From contig JAXMCI010000012.1 in NCBI GenBank assembly GCA_046349435.1, forward strand, positions 1 through 64,000: a DNA stretch of 64,000 bases, in the 5' to 3' direction. Source of the DNA: JAXMCI01 sp046349435 (lineage in GTDB: Bacteria > Pseudomonadota > Alphaproteobacteria > Dongiales > Dongiaceae). The notes beneath the pieces were generated by a model. The model ran no database searches and was not told the DNA's origin. It was given only the letters and a program-made list of their open reading frames with translations. A program made the position numbers and the translations under genes. Positions 19,226 to 27,526 of this stretch are shown in pieces (position 1 is the stretch's first letter; every line of letters starts with the position of its first letter).

Positions 19226-20149
19226 CTATCCGGGCTTCACCTTGTCGCCGGCCGGCTGCTCGGTGGTGCCGAGCGCGTCGGCCAGGCGGGCGGCGGCGGT
19301 GCCGGGGCGCTGCGGGCGCTGCTGCGAGTCGTGCGGCGCCCAGCCGGTGAGGAAGATCAGCTGGAAGGTGGCGGGGAGGCGGCCCTCGGCGTCGGCGAAG
19401 CGCTGCTGGTAGTGGGCGGCGGCGGCGAGCAGCAGGCCGCGGCCGATGAAGCGGCGGTCGCGGGCGGCGACGGCGTTGCTCTCGCCCATGCCGCGCAGGT
19501 CGGCCATCAGGCGGAAGGCGTCGGGATAGCTCACCGCCAGCCGGTCGCTGTCGGCCACCGGCAGGGCGAAGCCGGCACGCTGCAGCAGGGCGGCGCCGTC
19601 GGCGATCTCGGCGAAGGGCGAGACGCGCGGGCTGGCGCCGCCGCGGGTCTCGAGCTCGGCCTGGAGCAGGGCCTGGCGCAGCTCGGCCAGCGTCTCGCCG
19701 CCGAGCAGGCAGGCGAGGAACAGGCCGTCCGGCTTGAGCATGCGGCGGACCTGCAGCAGGCAGCCCGGCAGGTCGTTGACCCAGTGCAGGCTGAGGTTGC
19801 TCAGCACCAGGTCGAAGCTGGCCGGCGCGAAGGGCAGCGCCTCCTCGTCGGCGGCCAGCGCCGGGCCGGGCAGCGCGCGGCCGCGGGCGAGCGCCGCCAT
19901 GGCCGGGGAGAGGTCGGCGCGGACCAGCCGCTCGATGCCGCCGCGGCCGCGCAGCAGCTCGGCCAGCAGCCCGTCATGGCAGCCGAGGTCGAGCGCCAGC
20001 GGGAAGCGGCGGTTGATGTCGTCGAGCCGGTCGGCCAGCCGCTCGCCGGCCTCGCGCAGCAGGAAGTCGTGGCCGCGCAGCCCGGGCGCCGCGCGGTCGC
20101 GGTGCAGCCGCACCGCCCGCCGGTCGAACACCTGCATCGCGTCGTCCAT
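19226..20149 (-). CDS. SAM-dependent methyltransferase (BioC / NDUFAF5-like)
   Basis: A 307-residue class I methyltransferase-fold protein. It starts MDDAMQVFDRRAVRLHRDRA, with the SAM-binding motif LALDLGCHDGLLAELL, the acidic motif RADLSPAMAALARG, and DLVLSNLSLHWVNDLPGCLL. That last motif and the start are typical of the alphaproteobacterial homologues of NDUFAF5, the complex I assembly factor. It lies next to comF, divergent, as is common in this class. The C-terminus is Gln/Ala-rich and variable. Function by homology: modification of a complex I subunit, or BioC-like activity; the former is preferred. Confidence 0.82.
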   Translation of the reverse strand: MDDAMQVFDRRAVRLHRDRAAPGLRGHDFLLREAGERLADRLDDINRRFPLALDLGCHDGLLAELLRGRGGIERLVRADLSPAMAALARGRALPGPALAADEEALPFAPASFDLVLSNLSLHWVNDLPGCLLQVRRMLKPDGLFLACLLGGETLAELRQALLQAELETRGGASPRVSPFAEIADGAALLQRAGFALPVADSDRLAVSYPDAFRLMADLRGMGESNAVAARDRRFIGRGLLLAAAAHYQQRFADAEGRLPATFQLIFLTGWAPHDSQQRPQRPGTAAARLADALGTTEQPAGDKVKPG

Positions 20150-20268
20150 CGCCCACCTCTGCCCGCACCTCTGGCCGGCTGTCCATTCGCGGGCCATTCG
20201 CGGGCCGCCATTGCCGGAAACAGGCGACCAACCATAAGCTTCCCCCCGGCGCAAGCGGCGGGTGACGA

Positions 20269-21075
20269 TTGGCGGCGCTCGGGACCACGGTAGCTGCGGG
20301 ACTGCGGCGGGCGGTGCGGCCGCTGGTGCCGGCGGGGCGCCTGCTGCTCGACGCCGTGCTGCCGCCGCGCTGCCTCGCCTGCGGCGCGACGGTGGCCGCA
20401 CCGGGGGCGCTGTGCGCCGCCTGCTGGCCGGCCCTCTCCTTCCTGACCCCGCCGTGGTGCGCCTGCTGCGGCTATCCCTTCGAGTATGATGCCGGCCCCG
20501 AGGCGCTCTGCGCCGCCTGCATCGCCAGCCCGCCGCCCTGGCGCCGGGCGCGGGCCGCGCTGCGCTACGACGAGGCGAGCCGCGGCCTGATCCTGGCCTT
20601 CAAGCATGGCGACCGCACCGAGATGGCGCCGGCCCTGGTGCGCTGGCTGGCCGGCGCCGCCGACCTCTCGGAGATCGACCTGGTAACGGCGGTGCCGCTG
20701 CATTGGCGGCGTCTCTTCGCCCGGCGCTACAACCAGGCGGCGCTGCTGGCGCTCGGCCTGGCGCGGCTGGCCGGCAAGCCGGCGCTGCCCGACCTGCTGC
20801 TCCGCCGCCGGGCCACCGCCAGCCAGGGGCATCTCGGCGCCCTGGCCCGTGAGCGCAACGTCGCCGGCGCCTTCGCCGTCAACCCGGCCCGGCGGGGGGC
20901 CCTGGCCGGCGCCCGGGTGCTGCTGGTCGACGACGTGGTGACGACCGGGGCCACCGTCGCCGCCTGCTGCCGCGTGCTGCGCCGCGAGGGCGCCGCCGCG
21001 GTCGACGTGCTGGCCGTGGCGCGGGTGGTGCGCCCGGCCTCGGGGGTGACAAAGCCCACGGGGCGTGCCACCTAA
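20269..21075 (+). CDS. comF: ComF family phosphoribosyltransferase-like protein
   Basis: A 268-residue protein. The N-terminal double zinc-finger-like region has four CxxC pairs (RCLACGATV, LCAACWPAL, WCACCGYPF, LCAACIASP). The PRTase domain includes LVTAVPLHWRRLFARRYNQA and the PRPP-binding loop VLLVDDVVTTGATVAACC. Homologues are needed for DNA uptake in competent bacteria; elsewhere the role is unclear. The start TTG at 20269 is the first usable start after the divergent methyltransferase gene. Its stop is 34 bp before the glutaredoxin start. Confidence 0.9.
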   Translation: MAALGTTVAAGLRRAVRPLVPAGRLLLDAVLPPRCLACGATVAAPGALCAACWPALSFLTPPWCACCGYPFEYDAGPEALCAACIASPPPWRRARAALRYDEASRGLILAFKHGDRTEMAPALVRWLAGAADLSEIDLVTAVPLHWRRLFARRYNQAALLALGLARLAGKPALPDLLLRRRATASQGHLGALARERNVAGAFAVNPARRGALAGARVLLVDDVVTTGATVAACCRVLRREGAAAVDVLAVARVVRPASGVTKPTGRAT

Positions 21076-21109
21076 TTGTGACGGTTCGGGTGCTGCCGGA
21101 GAGCTGGGC

Positions 21110-21394
21110 ATGGCCGAGGTCGAGATCTACACGTCGGCGTTCTGCGGATACTGCCACCGCGCCAAGCGGCTGCTCGCCGAGCGCGGCGCCGCCTTCACCG
21201 AGATCGACGTGATGGCCCATCCGGAGCGCCGGCCGGAGATGGTGGCGCGGGCCGGCGGGCGGAGCACCGTGCCGCAGATCTTCATCGACGGCCGGCATGT
21301 CGGCGGCTGCGACGAGCTCTACGCGCTCGACCGCCAGGGCGGGCTGGCGCCGCTGCTGGCGGCCGGCGCCGCGGCCGGGGCGGCCGCGACATGA
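21110..21394 (+). CDS. grxC: Glutaredoxin 3 (dithiol, CGYC)
   Basis: A 94-residue thiol oxidoreductase that reduces disulfides with glutathione. The active site is FCGYCHRAK, a CGYC variant of the usual CPYC. The cis-Pro loop STVPQIFIDGRHVGGCDELY is intact. The tail is Ala/Gly-rich. ATG 21110 gives the conserved start MAEVEIYTSAF. Its stop overlaps the ATG of the nitrilase-family gene by 4 bp, which couples the two; this grxC-nit pair is frequent in Alphaproteobacteria. Confidence 0.95.
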   Translation: MAEVEIYTSAFCGYCHRAKRLLAERGAAFTEIDVMAHPERRPEMVARAGGRSTVPQIFIDGRHVGGCDELYALDRQGGLAPLLAAGAAAGAAAT

Positions 21395-22275
21395 GCCGGC
21401 CCTTCACCGCCGCCTGCGTCCAGCTGACGGCCGGGCCGGAGCTGGCGCCCAACATCGCGGCGGCGAGCGCCGCCATCCGCCAGGCCCGGGCGGCCGGCGC
21501 CGAGCTGGTGCTGACGCCGGAGAACACCACGCTGATCGAGCCGCGCCGGGCGCTGCTGCTGGAGAAGACCAAGCCGGAAGCCGAGCATCCGGCGATCCCG
21601 GCCTTCGCCGCGCTCTCGGCCGAGCTCGGGATCTGGCTGCTGATCGGCTCGCTCGGGATCCGGCTCGATGGCGAGCGCTGCGCCAACCGCAGCTATCTCT
21701 TCGCGCCGGACGGCGCGATCGCCGCCCGCTACGACAAGATCCACATGTTCGACGTCGACCTCGCCAATGGCGAGCGCTACCGCGAGTCGGCGACCTTCCG
21801 GCCGGGCGCCGCGGCGGTGACGGCGGACCTGACCTGGGGCCGGCTCGGCCTGACCATCTGCTACGACCTGCGCTTCGCCCAGCTCTACCGGCGGCTGGCC
21901 CAGGCCGGGGCGGCGTTCATCTCCGTGCCGGCGGCCTTCACGCTGCCGACCGGCGAGGCGCACTGGCGGGTGCTGCTGCAGGCCCGCGCCATCGAGACCG
22001 GCTGCTACGTGCTGGCGCCGGCGCAGTGCGGCGAGCATGCCGAGGGCCGCAAGACCTGGGGCCACTCGCTGATCGTGGCGCCCTGGGGCGAGGTGCTGGC
22101 CGAGGCGGGCGAGACCCCGACGGTGATCACCGCGACGATCGACCCGGCCCGGGTCGTGGAGGCCCGGGCGATGGTGCCGGCGCTGCGCCACGACCGGCCG
22201 TTCGCGCCGCCGGCGGCCCCGGGACCGGCCCTGGCGACGGCCCCGGCGGCGGCCTTGCCGCTCGCCGGGGAGTAG
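21391..22275 (+). CDS. Carbon-nitrogen hydrolase (Nit1/Nit2 type)
   Basis: A 294-residue nitrilase-superfamily amidase. The Glu-Lys-Cys catalytic triad is visible: Glu in LVLTPENTTL, Lys in RYDKIHMFDVDL and Cys in LTICYDLRFAQL. The branch fits Nit1/Nit2 enzymes, which remove damaged deaminated glutathione or omega-amides of dicarboxylates. Linkage to glutaredoxin supports a glutathione-repair role (deaminated glutathione amidase), but that is inference. The C-terminal 30 residues are Pro/Ala-rich. ATG 21391 overlaps the grxC stop. Confidence 0.9.
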   Translation: MSRPFTAACVQLTAGPELAPNIAAASAAIRQARAAGAELVLTPENTTLIEPRRALLLEKTKPEAEHPAIPAFAALSAELGIWLLIGSLGIRLDGERCANRSYLFAPDGAIAARYDKIHMFDVDLANGERYRESATFRPGAAAVTADLTWGRLGLTICYDLRFAQLYRRLAQAGAAFISVPAAFTLPTGEAHWRVLLQARAIETGCYVLAPAQCGEHAEGRKTWGHSLIVAPWGEVLAEAGETPTVITATIDPARVVEARAMVPALRHDRPFAPPAAPGPALATAPAAALPLAGE

Positions 22276-22304
22276 CGCTGAGCCTGGGTTCTCAGCCCTG
22301 GGCC

Positions 22305-22967
22305 TCAGCCCTGGGGCTGCGGGATGATGCGCAGATAGGGCTTCAGGGTCTTCCAGCCGCCCGGGTATTTCTGCTTGGCGGCGTCGTCGGAGACCGACGG
22401 CGGGATGATGACGTCCTCGCCCGGGTTCCAGTTCACCGGCGTCGCCACGTTGTGCCTGGCGGTGAGCTGGATCGAATCGAGCAGCCGCAGCACCTCGTTG
22501 AAGTTCCGGCCGGTGCTCATCGGATAGGTGAGCATCGCCTTGACCTTCTTGTCCGGGCCGATGACGAAGACCGAGCGGACGGTGGCGTTGTCGGCGGCGG
22601 TGCGGCCCTCCGAGCTGGCGCCGGCCTCGGCCGGCAGCATGTCGTAGAGCTTGGCGACCTTGAGCTCGGGGTCGCCGATCATCGGGTACTTCACCGCGTG
22701 GCCCTGGGTCTCCTCGATGTCCTTGGCCCACTTCGAGTGGTTGGTCACCGGATCGACGCTGAGGCCGATGATCTTGGTGTTGCGCTCGGCGAACTTCGTC
22801 TCGAGCCCGGCCATGAAGCCGAGCTCGGTGGTGCAGACCGGGGTGAAGTCCTTGGGATGCGAGAACAGGATGGCCCAGCCATTGCCGATCCATTGATGGA
22901 AGTCGATCGGGCCTTGGGTGGTCTCGGCCGTGAAGTTCGGCGCCTCGGAATTGATGCGGAGCGACAC
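22305..22967 (-). CDS. 1-Cys peroxiredoxin (Prx6 group)
   Basis: A 220-residue peroxidase that reduces hydrogen and alkyl peroxides in the cytosol. The peroxidatic Cys is in SHPKDFTPVCTTELGFMAG. The long C-terminal domain has NVATPVNWNPGEDVIIPPSV, the signature of the Prx6/1-Cys group, and there is no second conserved resolving Cys. The start is GTG 22967 (VSLRINSEAPNFTAE), preceded by a strong GAGGGAG ribosome site; longer readings upstream lack one. It is convergent with the nitrilase-family gene with about 30 bp between stops. Confidence 0.93.
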   Translation of the reverse strand: MSLRINSEAPNFTAETTQGPIDFHQWIGNGWAILFSHPKDFTPVCTTELGFMAGLETKFAERNTKIIGLSVDPVTNHSKWAKDIEETQGHAVKYPMIGDPELKVAKLYDMLPAEAGASSEGRTAADNATVRSVFVIGPDKKVKAMLTYPMSTGRNFNEVLRLLDSIQLTARHNVATPVNWNPGEDVIIPPSVSDDAAKQKYPGGWKTLKPYLRIIPQPQG

Positions 22968-23090
22968 TGACGTTCTCCCTCGATTGACTGGACGCGCCGG
23001 CAAGGCTGCCGGCGCCGGGGCCTGAACATGTCCTGCTTTTGGGGCGCGGTTATAGCAACCGGGACAGGCGTCCGAAAGGGTGTTGCCGCC

Positions 23091-23132
23091 AGAGCACTAC
23101 GATCAGAGCACTACCGTCAGAGCACTACCGTC
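23091..23132. repeat. 14-bp tandem repeat, three copies
   Basis: AGAGCACTACSRTC units at 23091-23104, 23105-23118 and 23119-23132; the last two are identical. The final copy touches the stop codon of the minus-strand methyltransferase gene (23131-23133). It looks like a small expandable repeat in an intergenic stretch of about 160 bp. Confidence 0.85.
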
Positions 23133-23691
23133 ACGCCGCCGGCCGCCCCGCGGCGATGCGCTGGACCATGGCGGGCCGGGGCTCGGCGATCTCGCCATGC
23201 TCGAAGGCGAGCAGCTCGAGCTGCCCGGCCACGGCGTCGCGCAGCTCGCCCTCGCGCAGCAGGAAGTCGGGGTTGCGCGGCCGGCCGAAGCGCTCGTTGC
23301 CGGCCGCGAAGGTCTCGTAGATCAGCAGCCCGCCCGGCGCGACCGCCGCGACGATGGCCGGCAGCAGCGGGCGATGCAGGTAGTTGGCCACCACGACCCC
23401 GGCGAAGCGGCGGCCGGCGAGCGGCCAGGGCGCGCCCTCGAGATCGGCGGCCAGCGCCGTGACGCCCGGCGCGGCGGCGAGCGCGCCGAGCTGGCCGAGG
23501 TCGCGGTCGACCGCCAGCACCGGGTGGCCGAGCGCCAGCAGCAGGGCGACATGGCGGCCCGCGCCGCAGGCGAGGTCGAGCGCCTCGCCCGGCGGGATCA
23601 GCGGCGCGAAGCGCGCCACCCACGGCGAGGGTGCGGCACCGCAAGGCTTGATTTGACCGGAGGCGGTCACAAATCTACCATGGTTTGGCAC
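23131..23691 (-). CDS. SAM-dependent methyltransferase (TehB/UbiE-like)
   Basis: A 186-residue class I methyltransferase-fold protein. The SAM motif is EALDLACGAGRHVALLLALG, followed by VLAVDRDLGQLGAL, and the post-motif strand FAGVVVANYLHRPLLPAIVA. GGLLIYETFAAGNERFGRPR is typical of the TehB-like family often annotated as a rRNA or small-molecule methyltransferase. The start is GTG 23691 or possibly an internal GTG near residue 8. It is divergent from the DUF1178 gene. The substrate is unknown. Confidence 0.8.
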   Translation of the reverse strand: MPNHGRFVTASGQIKPCGAAPSPWVARFAPLIPPGEALDLACGAGRHVALLLALGHPVLAVDRDLGQLGALAAAPGVTALAADLEGAPWPLAGRRFAGVVVANYLHRPLLPAIVAAVAPGGLLIYETFAAGNERFGRPRNPDFLLREGELRDAVAGQLELLAFEHGEIAEPRPAMVQRIAAGRPAA

Positions 23692-23767
23692 TCGACCTCG
23701 AAGAGTGCTTGTCGCGGCCGAGAGACGGCCTGGCCGGCTGTCGGCGCGCCCCGGGGAACGGCGTCGA

Positions 23768-24232
23768 ATGATTCTCTACGAGCTCAAGTGCGGCAAGGAC
23801 CATCAGTTCGAAGGCTGGTTCCGCAGCGGGGCGGCCTACGACGCCCAGCTGGCCGCCCGCGAGCTGTCCTGCCCGATGTGCGGCGACCGCGCCATCGACA
23901 AGGCGATCATGGCGCCGCGGATCGGCAAGGCCGTGGCGGCCCCGGCCGCCGCGGCGCCGGCAGCGCCCGCCGCGGCGGCCGCCCCGGCCCCGGCGCCGAC
24001 CCGGGAGCAGGCGGCCGAGATGCTGAAGATGCTGCGAGCGCTGCGCGAGAAGGTCGAGAAGGAGTGCGACTATGTCGGCCCGGCCTTCGCCGAGGAGGCC
24101 CGGCGCATCCATTACGGCGAGGCCGAGGAGCGGGCGATCTACGGCGAGGCCAGCGAGGAGGACGCCGAGAGCCTCCAGGAGGAAGGCGTCCCGGTCTCGC
24201 GCATCCCATGGGTGCCGCGGCACGACGCGTAG
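23768..24232 (+). CDS. DUF1178 family protein
   Basis: A 154-residue protein. The N-terminus MILYELKCGKDHQFEGWFRS and the CxxC in LSCPMCGDRAIDKAIMAPRI suggest a zinc-ribbon fold (Cys and His at positions about 8-12 and 38-41). An Ala/Pro linker of about 30 residues follows, then the conserved C-terminal helical segment CDYVGPAFAEEARRIHYGEA with ERAIYGEAS and the end GVPVSRIPWVPRHDA. This is the whole DUF1178 pattern, common in Proteobacteria and of unknown function. It converges with ubiG. Confidence 0.9.
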   Translation: MILYELKCGKDHQFEGWFRSGAAYDAQLAARELSCPMCGDRAIDKAIMAPRIGKAVAAPAAAAPAAPAAAAAPAPAPTREQAAEMLKMLRALREKVEKECDYVGPAFAEEARRIHYGEAEERAIYGEASEEDAESLQEEGVPVSRIPWVPRHDA

Positions 24233-24260
24233 CCGGATGACCAATGCTGGGGATCGGGGA

Positions 24261-25079
24261 TCAGATCGCCCGATCCTTGCCATCCGGATCCCTCTCCGCT
24301 GATCGTGCGACCATCATGTAGTTGACGTCGACGTCGGGGGAGAGCGCCCAGCGGTCGGCGAGCGGCTGGTAGGTCACGCCCTTGATCTCGCGCGGGGCGG
24401 CGCCGTGGCGGCGCAGCGCGGCGGCGAGCTCGGAGGGGCGCACGAAGCGGCGCCAGTCGTGGGTGCCCCGGGGCAGCCAGCGCAGCACGTACTCCGCCCC
24501 GACCACGGCCAGGGCGAAGGCCTTGGCGGTGCGGTTGAGGGTGGCGAGGAAGAGCAGCCCGCCGGGGGCGAGCAGCGCGACCGCGGCGCCGAGGAAGGCG
24601 TCGAGGTCGGCGACGTGCTCGACCACCTCCATGGCCAGCACGATGTCGTAGCGCTCGCCCGCCTCGGCCAGGCTCTCGGCGGTGGCGACCCGGTAGTCGA
24701 CGGCGACGCCCGACTGCTCGGCGTGGATGCGGGCGACGGCGATGTTGCGGGCGGCGGCGTCGATCGCGGTGACCTCGGCGCCGAGCCGGGCGAGCGGCTC
24801 GGCGAGCAGCCCGCCGCCGCAGCCGATGTCGACCAGCCGCAGGCCGGCGAGCGGCCGGCCGGCCCGCGGGTCGCGGCCGAAGCGGGCGGCGGCGCGGTCG
24901 CGCACGAAGGCGAGCCGTACCGGGTTCAGCCGGTGCAGGGGCGCGAACTGGCCGGCCGGATCCCACCAGCTTTCGGCGAGCGCGGTGAACTTGGCCAGCT
25001 CCGCAGGGTCGACGCTGAGCCCCTCCGCGCCCCCGGCGTCGGCATCGGGGTCGGCGGAACCCGCCATCGCATGCTCCAT
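24261..25079 (-). CDS. ubiG: Ubiquinone biosynthesis O-methyltransferase
   Basis: A 272-residue enzyme that performs both O-methylations of the ubiquinone ring. Motifs: FTALAESWWDPAGQFAPLH, the SAM site LVDIGCGGGLLAEPLARLG, VTAIDAAARNIAVARIHAEQ, VLAMEVVEHVADLDAFLGA, LFLATLNRTAKAFALAVVGA and the UbiG-specific GTHDWRRFVRPSELAAALR. The N-terminus has about 20 extra residues. ATG 25079 lies 150 bp from the divergent lysC start, the usual ubiG-lysC arrangement in Rhodospirillales and related orders. Confidence 0.96.
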   Translation of the reverse strand: MEHAMAGSADPDADAGGAEGLSVDPAELAKFTALAESWWDPAGQFAPLHRLNPVRLAFVRDRAAARFGRDPRAGRPLAGLRLVDIGCGGGLLAEPLARLGAEVTAIDAAARNIAVARIHAEQSGVAVDYRVATAESLAEAGERYDIVLAMEVVEHVADLDAFLGAAVALLAPGGLLFLATLNRTAKAFALAVVGAEYVLRWLPRGTHDWRRFVRPSELAAALRRHGAAPREIKGVTYQPLADRWALSPDVDVNYMMVARSAERDPDGKDRAI

Positions 25080-25229
25080 CTCGGTCCTTCCGCGACACCC
25101 TTCGAGGCCCGGCCCGGCGCTTGCCTCGACCGTCAGGGATGAGTATGGATAGCGCCCGTCCGCACGGCAACCGGCGCAGCATCTCCGGCGCCGGGCAATC
25201 CCTGTTTTCCGCGAGCCTTCGAGACGCCG

Positions 25230-26468
25230 ATGTCACGGCCAGACCGCCGCACCCGCATCGTCATGAAGTTCGGCGGCACCTCCGTCGCCGACGTTCCCCG
25301 CATCCAGGCCGTGGCGGCCCGCGTCAAGCGCGAGGTCGAGGCCGGCCACGAGGTGGCGGTGGTGGTCTCGGCGATGGCCGGCGCGACCAACCAGCTGGTC
25401 GCCTGGACCAGCGCCATCGCCCGGCTGCACGACGCCCGCGAGTACGACGTGGTGGTCGCCTCGGGCGAGCAGGTGACCTGCGGCCTGACGGCGCTGGCGC
25501 TGCAGGAGATCGGGGTCAATGCCCGCTCCTGGCTCGGCTGGCAGGTGCCGGTCGTCACCGACGAGGTGCACGGCAAGGCGCGCATCCAGCAGATCGACAC
25601 CGCCGAGATCGAGAAGCGCATGGCGCAGGGCCAGGTGGCCGTGGTCGCCGGATTCCAGGGGGTCGGGCCGGACAACCGGATCACCACGCTGGGCCGCGGC
25701 GGCTCGGACACCTCGGCGGTGGCGCTGGCGGCCGCGCTCCGGGCCGACCGCTGCGACATCTTCACGGACGTCGACGGGGTCTATACCACCGACCCCCGCA
25801 TCGTTGCCAAGGCACGCAAGCTGGATAAGATCACCTACGAGGAGATGCTGGAGATGGCGTCGCTCGGCGCCAAGGTCCTGCAGATCCGGTCGGTCGAGAT
25901 GGCGATGAAGCACGGCGTGCGGCTGCAGGTGCTGTCCAGCTTCGAGGACCGGCCGGGCACCCTGGTGGTGGACGAGGACGAGATCGTGGAACAGGAAATG
26001 GTCAGCGGCATCGCCTACAACCGCGACGAGGCCAAGATCACCATCACCCGCGTGCCCGACCGGCCGGGCGTGGCCGCCGGCATCTTCGGGCCGCTGGCCG
26101 ATGCCGCCATCAACGTCGACATGATCGTGCAGAACGTCGCCGAGGACGGCGGCACTACCGACATCACCTTCACCGTGCCGAAGGCCGACCTCGACCGCAC
26201 CCTCAAGGTGCTGGAGGACCGCCGCGCCATGCTCGGCTACAGCCGGCTGCTGCCGGACGCCAACGTGGTCAAGGTGTCGGTGATCGGCGTCGGCATGCGC
26301 AGCCATGCCGGCATCGCCCAGCGCATGTTCAGGTCGCTGGCCGAGAAGGGCATCAACATCCAGGTGATCTCGACCTCCGAGATCAAGGTCAGCGTGCTGA
26401 TCGCCGAGGAGTACACCGAGCTCGCGGTGCGCAGCCTGCACACCGCCTACGGGCTCGACGCGGCCTGA
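25230..26468 (+). CDS. lysC: Aspartate kinase
   Basis: A 412-residue enzyme that makes aspartyl phosphate for lysine, threonine and methionine synthesis. The catalytic start is VMKFGGTSVADVPRIQAVAA, the substrate site DNRITTLGRGGSDTSAVALA, and DIFTDVDGVYTTDPRI. Two C-terminal ACT domains (ITRVPDRPGVAAGIFGPLAD; VIGVGMRSHAGIAQRMFRSL) point to feedback control by lysine and/or threonine. ATG 25230 gives 11 residues before the conserved MKFGGTS; ATG 25263 is an alternative. It is followed 5 bp later by the nitronate-monooxygenase-like gene. Confidence 0.97.
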   Translation: MSRPDRRTRIVMKFGGTSVADVPRIQAVAARVKREVEAGHEVAVVVSAMAGATNQLVAWTSAIARLHDAREYDVVVASGEQVTCGLTALALQEIGVNARSWLGWQVPVVTDEVHGKARIQQIDTAEIEKRMAQGQVAVVAGFQGVGPDNRITTLGRGGSDTSAVALAAALRADRCDIFTDVDGVYTTDPRIVAKARKLDKITYEEMLEMASLGAKVLQIRSVEMAMKHGVRLQVLSSFEDRPGTLVVDEDEIVEQEMVSGIAYNRDEAKITITRVPDRPGVAAGIFGPLADAAINVDMIVQNVAEDGGTTDITFTVPKADLDRTLKVLEDRRAMLGYSRLLPDANVVKVSVIGVGMRSHAGIAQRMFRSLAEKGINIQVISTSEIKVSVLIAEEYTELAVRSLHTAYGLDAA

Positions 26469-26473
26469 CGGCG

Positions 26474-27526
26474 ATGACCCCCCGGGCCGCCCGCGCTCGG
26501 CTCGACCGGCTGTGGCAGCGGGGCCGGGAGTTCCTCGGCACCGAGCTCGCCATCATGGGCGGCGCGATGACCTGGGTGTCGGAGCGCCACCTCGTCTCCG
26601 CCATCTCCAACGGCGGCGGCTTCGGGGTGATCGCGTCGGGCTCGATGACGCCCGAGCTGCTGTCGGCCGAGATCGCCGCCACCGCGGCGCTGACCGAGCG
26701 GCCGTTCGGCGTCAACCTGATCACCATGCACCCGCAGCTGCTGCAGCTGGTCGAGGTCTGCCTCGACCACAAGGTGCCGCACATCGTGCTGGCCGGCGGC
26801 CTGCCGCCCGGCGCGGCGATCGCCCGGATCCGCGCCGGCGGATCGCGTGTGATGTGCTTCGCCCCGGCGCTGGTGATCGCCCGCAAGCTGGTGCGCAGCG
26901 GGGTCGACGGCATCGTCATCGAGGGCATGGAGGCGGGCGGCCATATCGGCCCGGTCTCGACCAGCGTGCTGGCCCAGGAGATCCTGCCCGAGATCCGCGA
27001 GGTGCCGGTCTTCGTCGCCGGCGGCATCGGCCGCGGCGAGGCGATCGTGGGCTATCTCGAGATGGGGGCGGCCGGGGTGCAGCTCGGCACCCGCTTCGTC
27101 TGCGCCGCCGAATCGATCGCCCACCCCCGCTTCAAGCAGGCCTTCATCCGGGCGAGCGCGCGCGACGCGGTGCCCTCGGTGCAGCTCGATCCGCGCTTCC
27201 CGGTGATCCCGGTGCGGGCGCTGGCCAACGACGCGACGCGGCGCTTCCTCGAGTTCCAGCGGGCGGTGATCGACCGCTTCAACCGCGGTGAGGTCGACCT
27301 CAAGGCGGCGCAGCTCGAGATCGAGCATTTCTGGGCCGGATCGCTGCGCCGCGCGGTGATCGAGGGCGATATCGAGAACGGTTCCGTGATGGCCGGCCAG
27401 AGCGTCGGCATGGTCGCCGCCGAGCAGCCGACCGCCACGATCCTGCGCGAGCTGGTCGACCAGGCGGTGGCGGCGCTCGCCGCCCGCGAGGCCGCCGACA
27501 GCGAGCGGGTCGGGGCCGTCGGCTGA
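26474..27526 (+). CDS. Nitronate monooxygenase-like flavoprotein
   Basis: A 350-residue TIM-barrel FMN protein of the nitronate monooxygenase / 2-nitropropane dioxygenase family. Key segments: ELAIMGGAMTWVSERHLVSA, ISNGGGFGVIASGSM, PFGVNLITMHPQ, GVDGIVIEGMEAGGHIGPVS (with the conserved His) and FVAGGIGRGEAIVGYLEMGA then GVQLGTRFVCA. The family oxidises alkyl nitronates or acts as a FabK-like enoyl reductase; which one is not decidable here. It sits between lysC and ptsP, which are adjacent in many relatives. Its stop overlaps the ptsP ATG by 1 bp. Confidence 0.88.
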   Translation: MTPRAARARLDRLWQRGREFLGTELAIMGGAMTWVSERHLVSAISNGGGFGVIASGSMTPELLSAEIAATAALTERPFGVNLITMHPQLLQLVEVCLDHKVPHIVLAGGLPPGAAIARIRAGGSRVMCFAPALVIARKLVRSGVDGIVIEGMEAGGHIGPVSTSVLAQEILPEIREVPVFVAGGIGRGEAIVGYLEMGAAGVQLGTRFVCAAESIAHPRFKQAFIRASARDAVPSVQLDPRFPVIPVRALANDATRRFLEFQRAVIDRFNRGEVDLKAAQLEIEHFWAGSLRRAVIEGDIENGSVMAGQSVGMVAAEQPTATILRELVDQAVAALAAREAADSERVGAVG

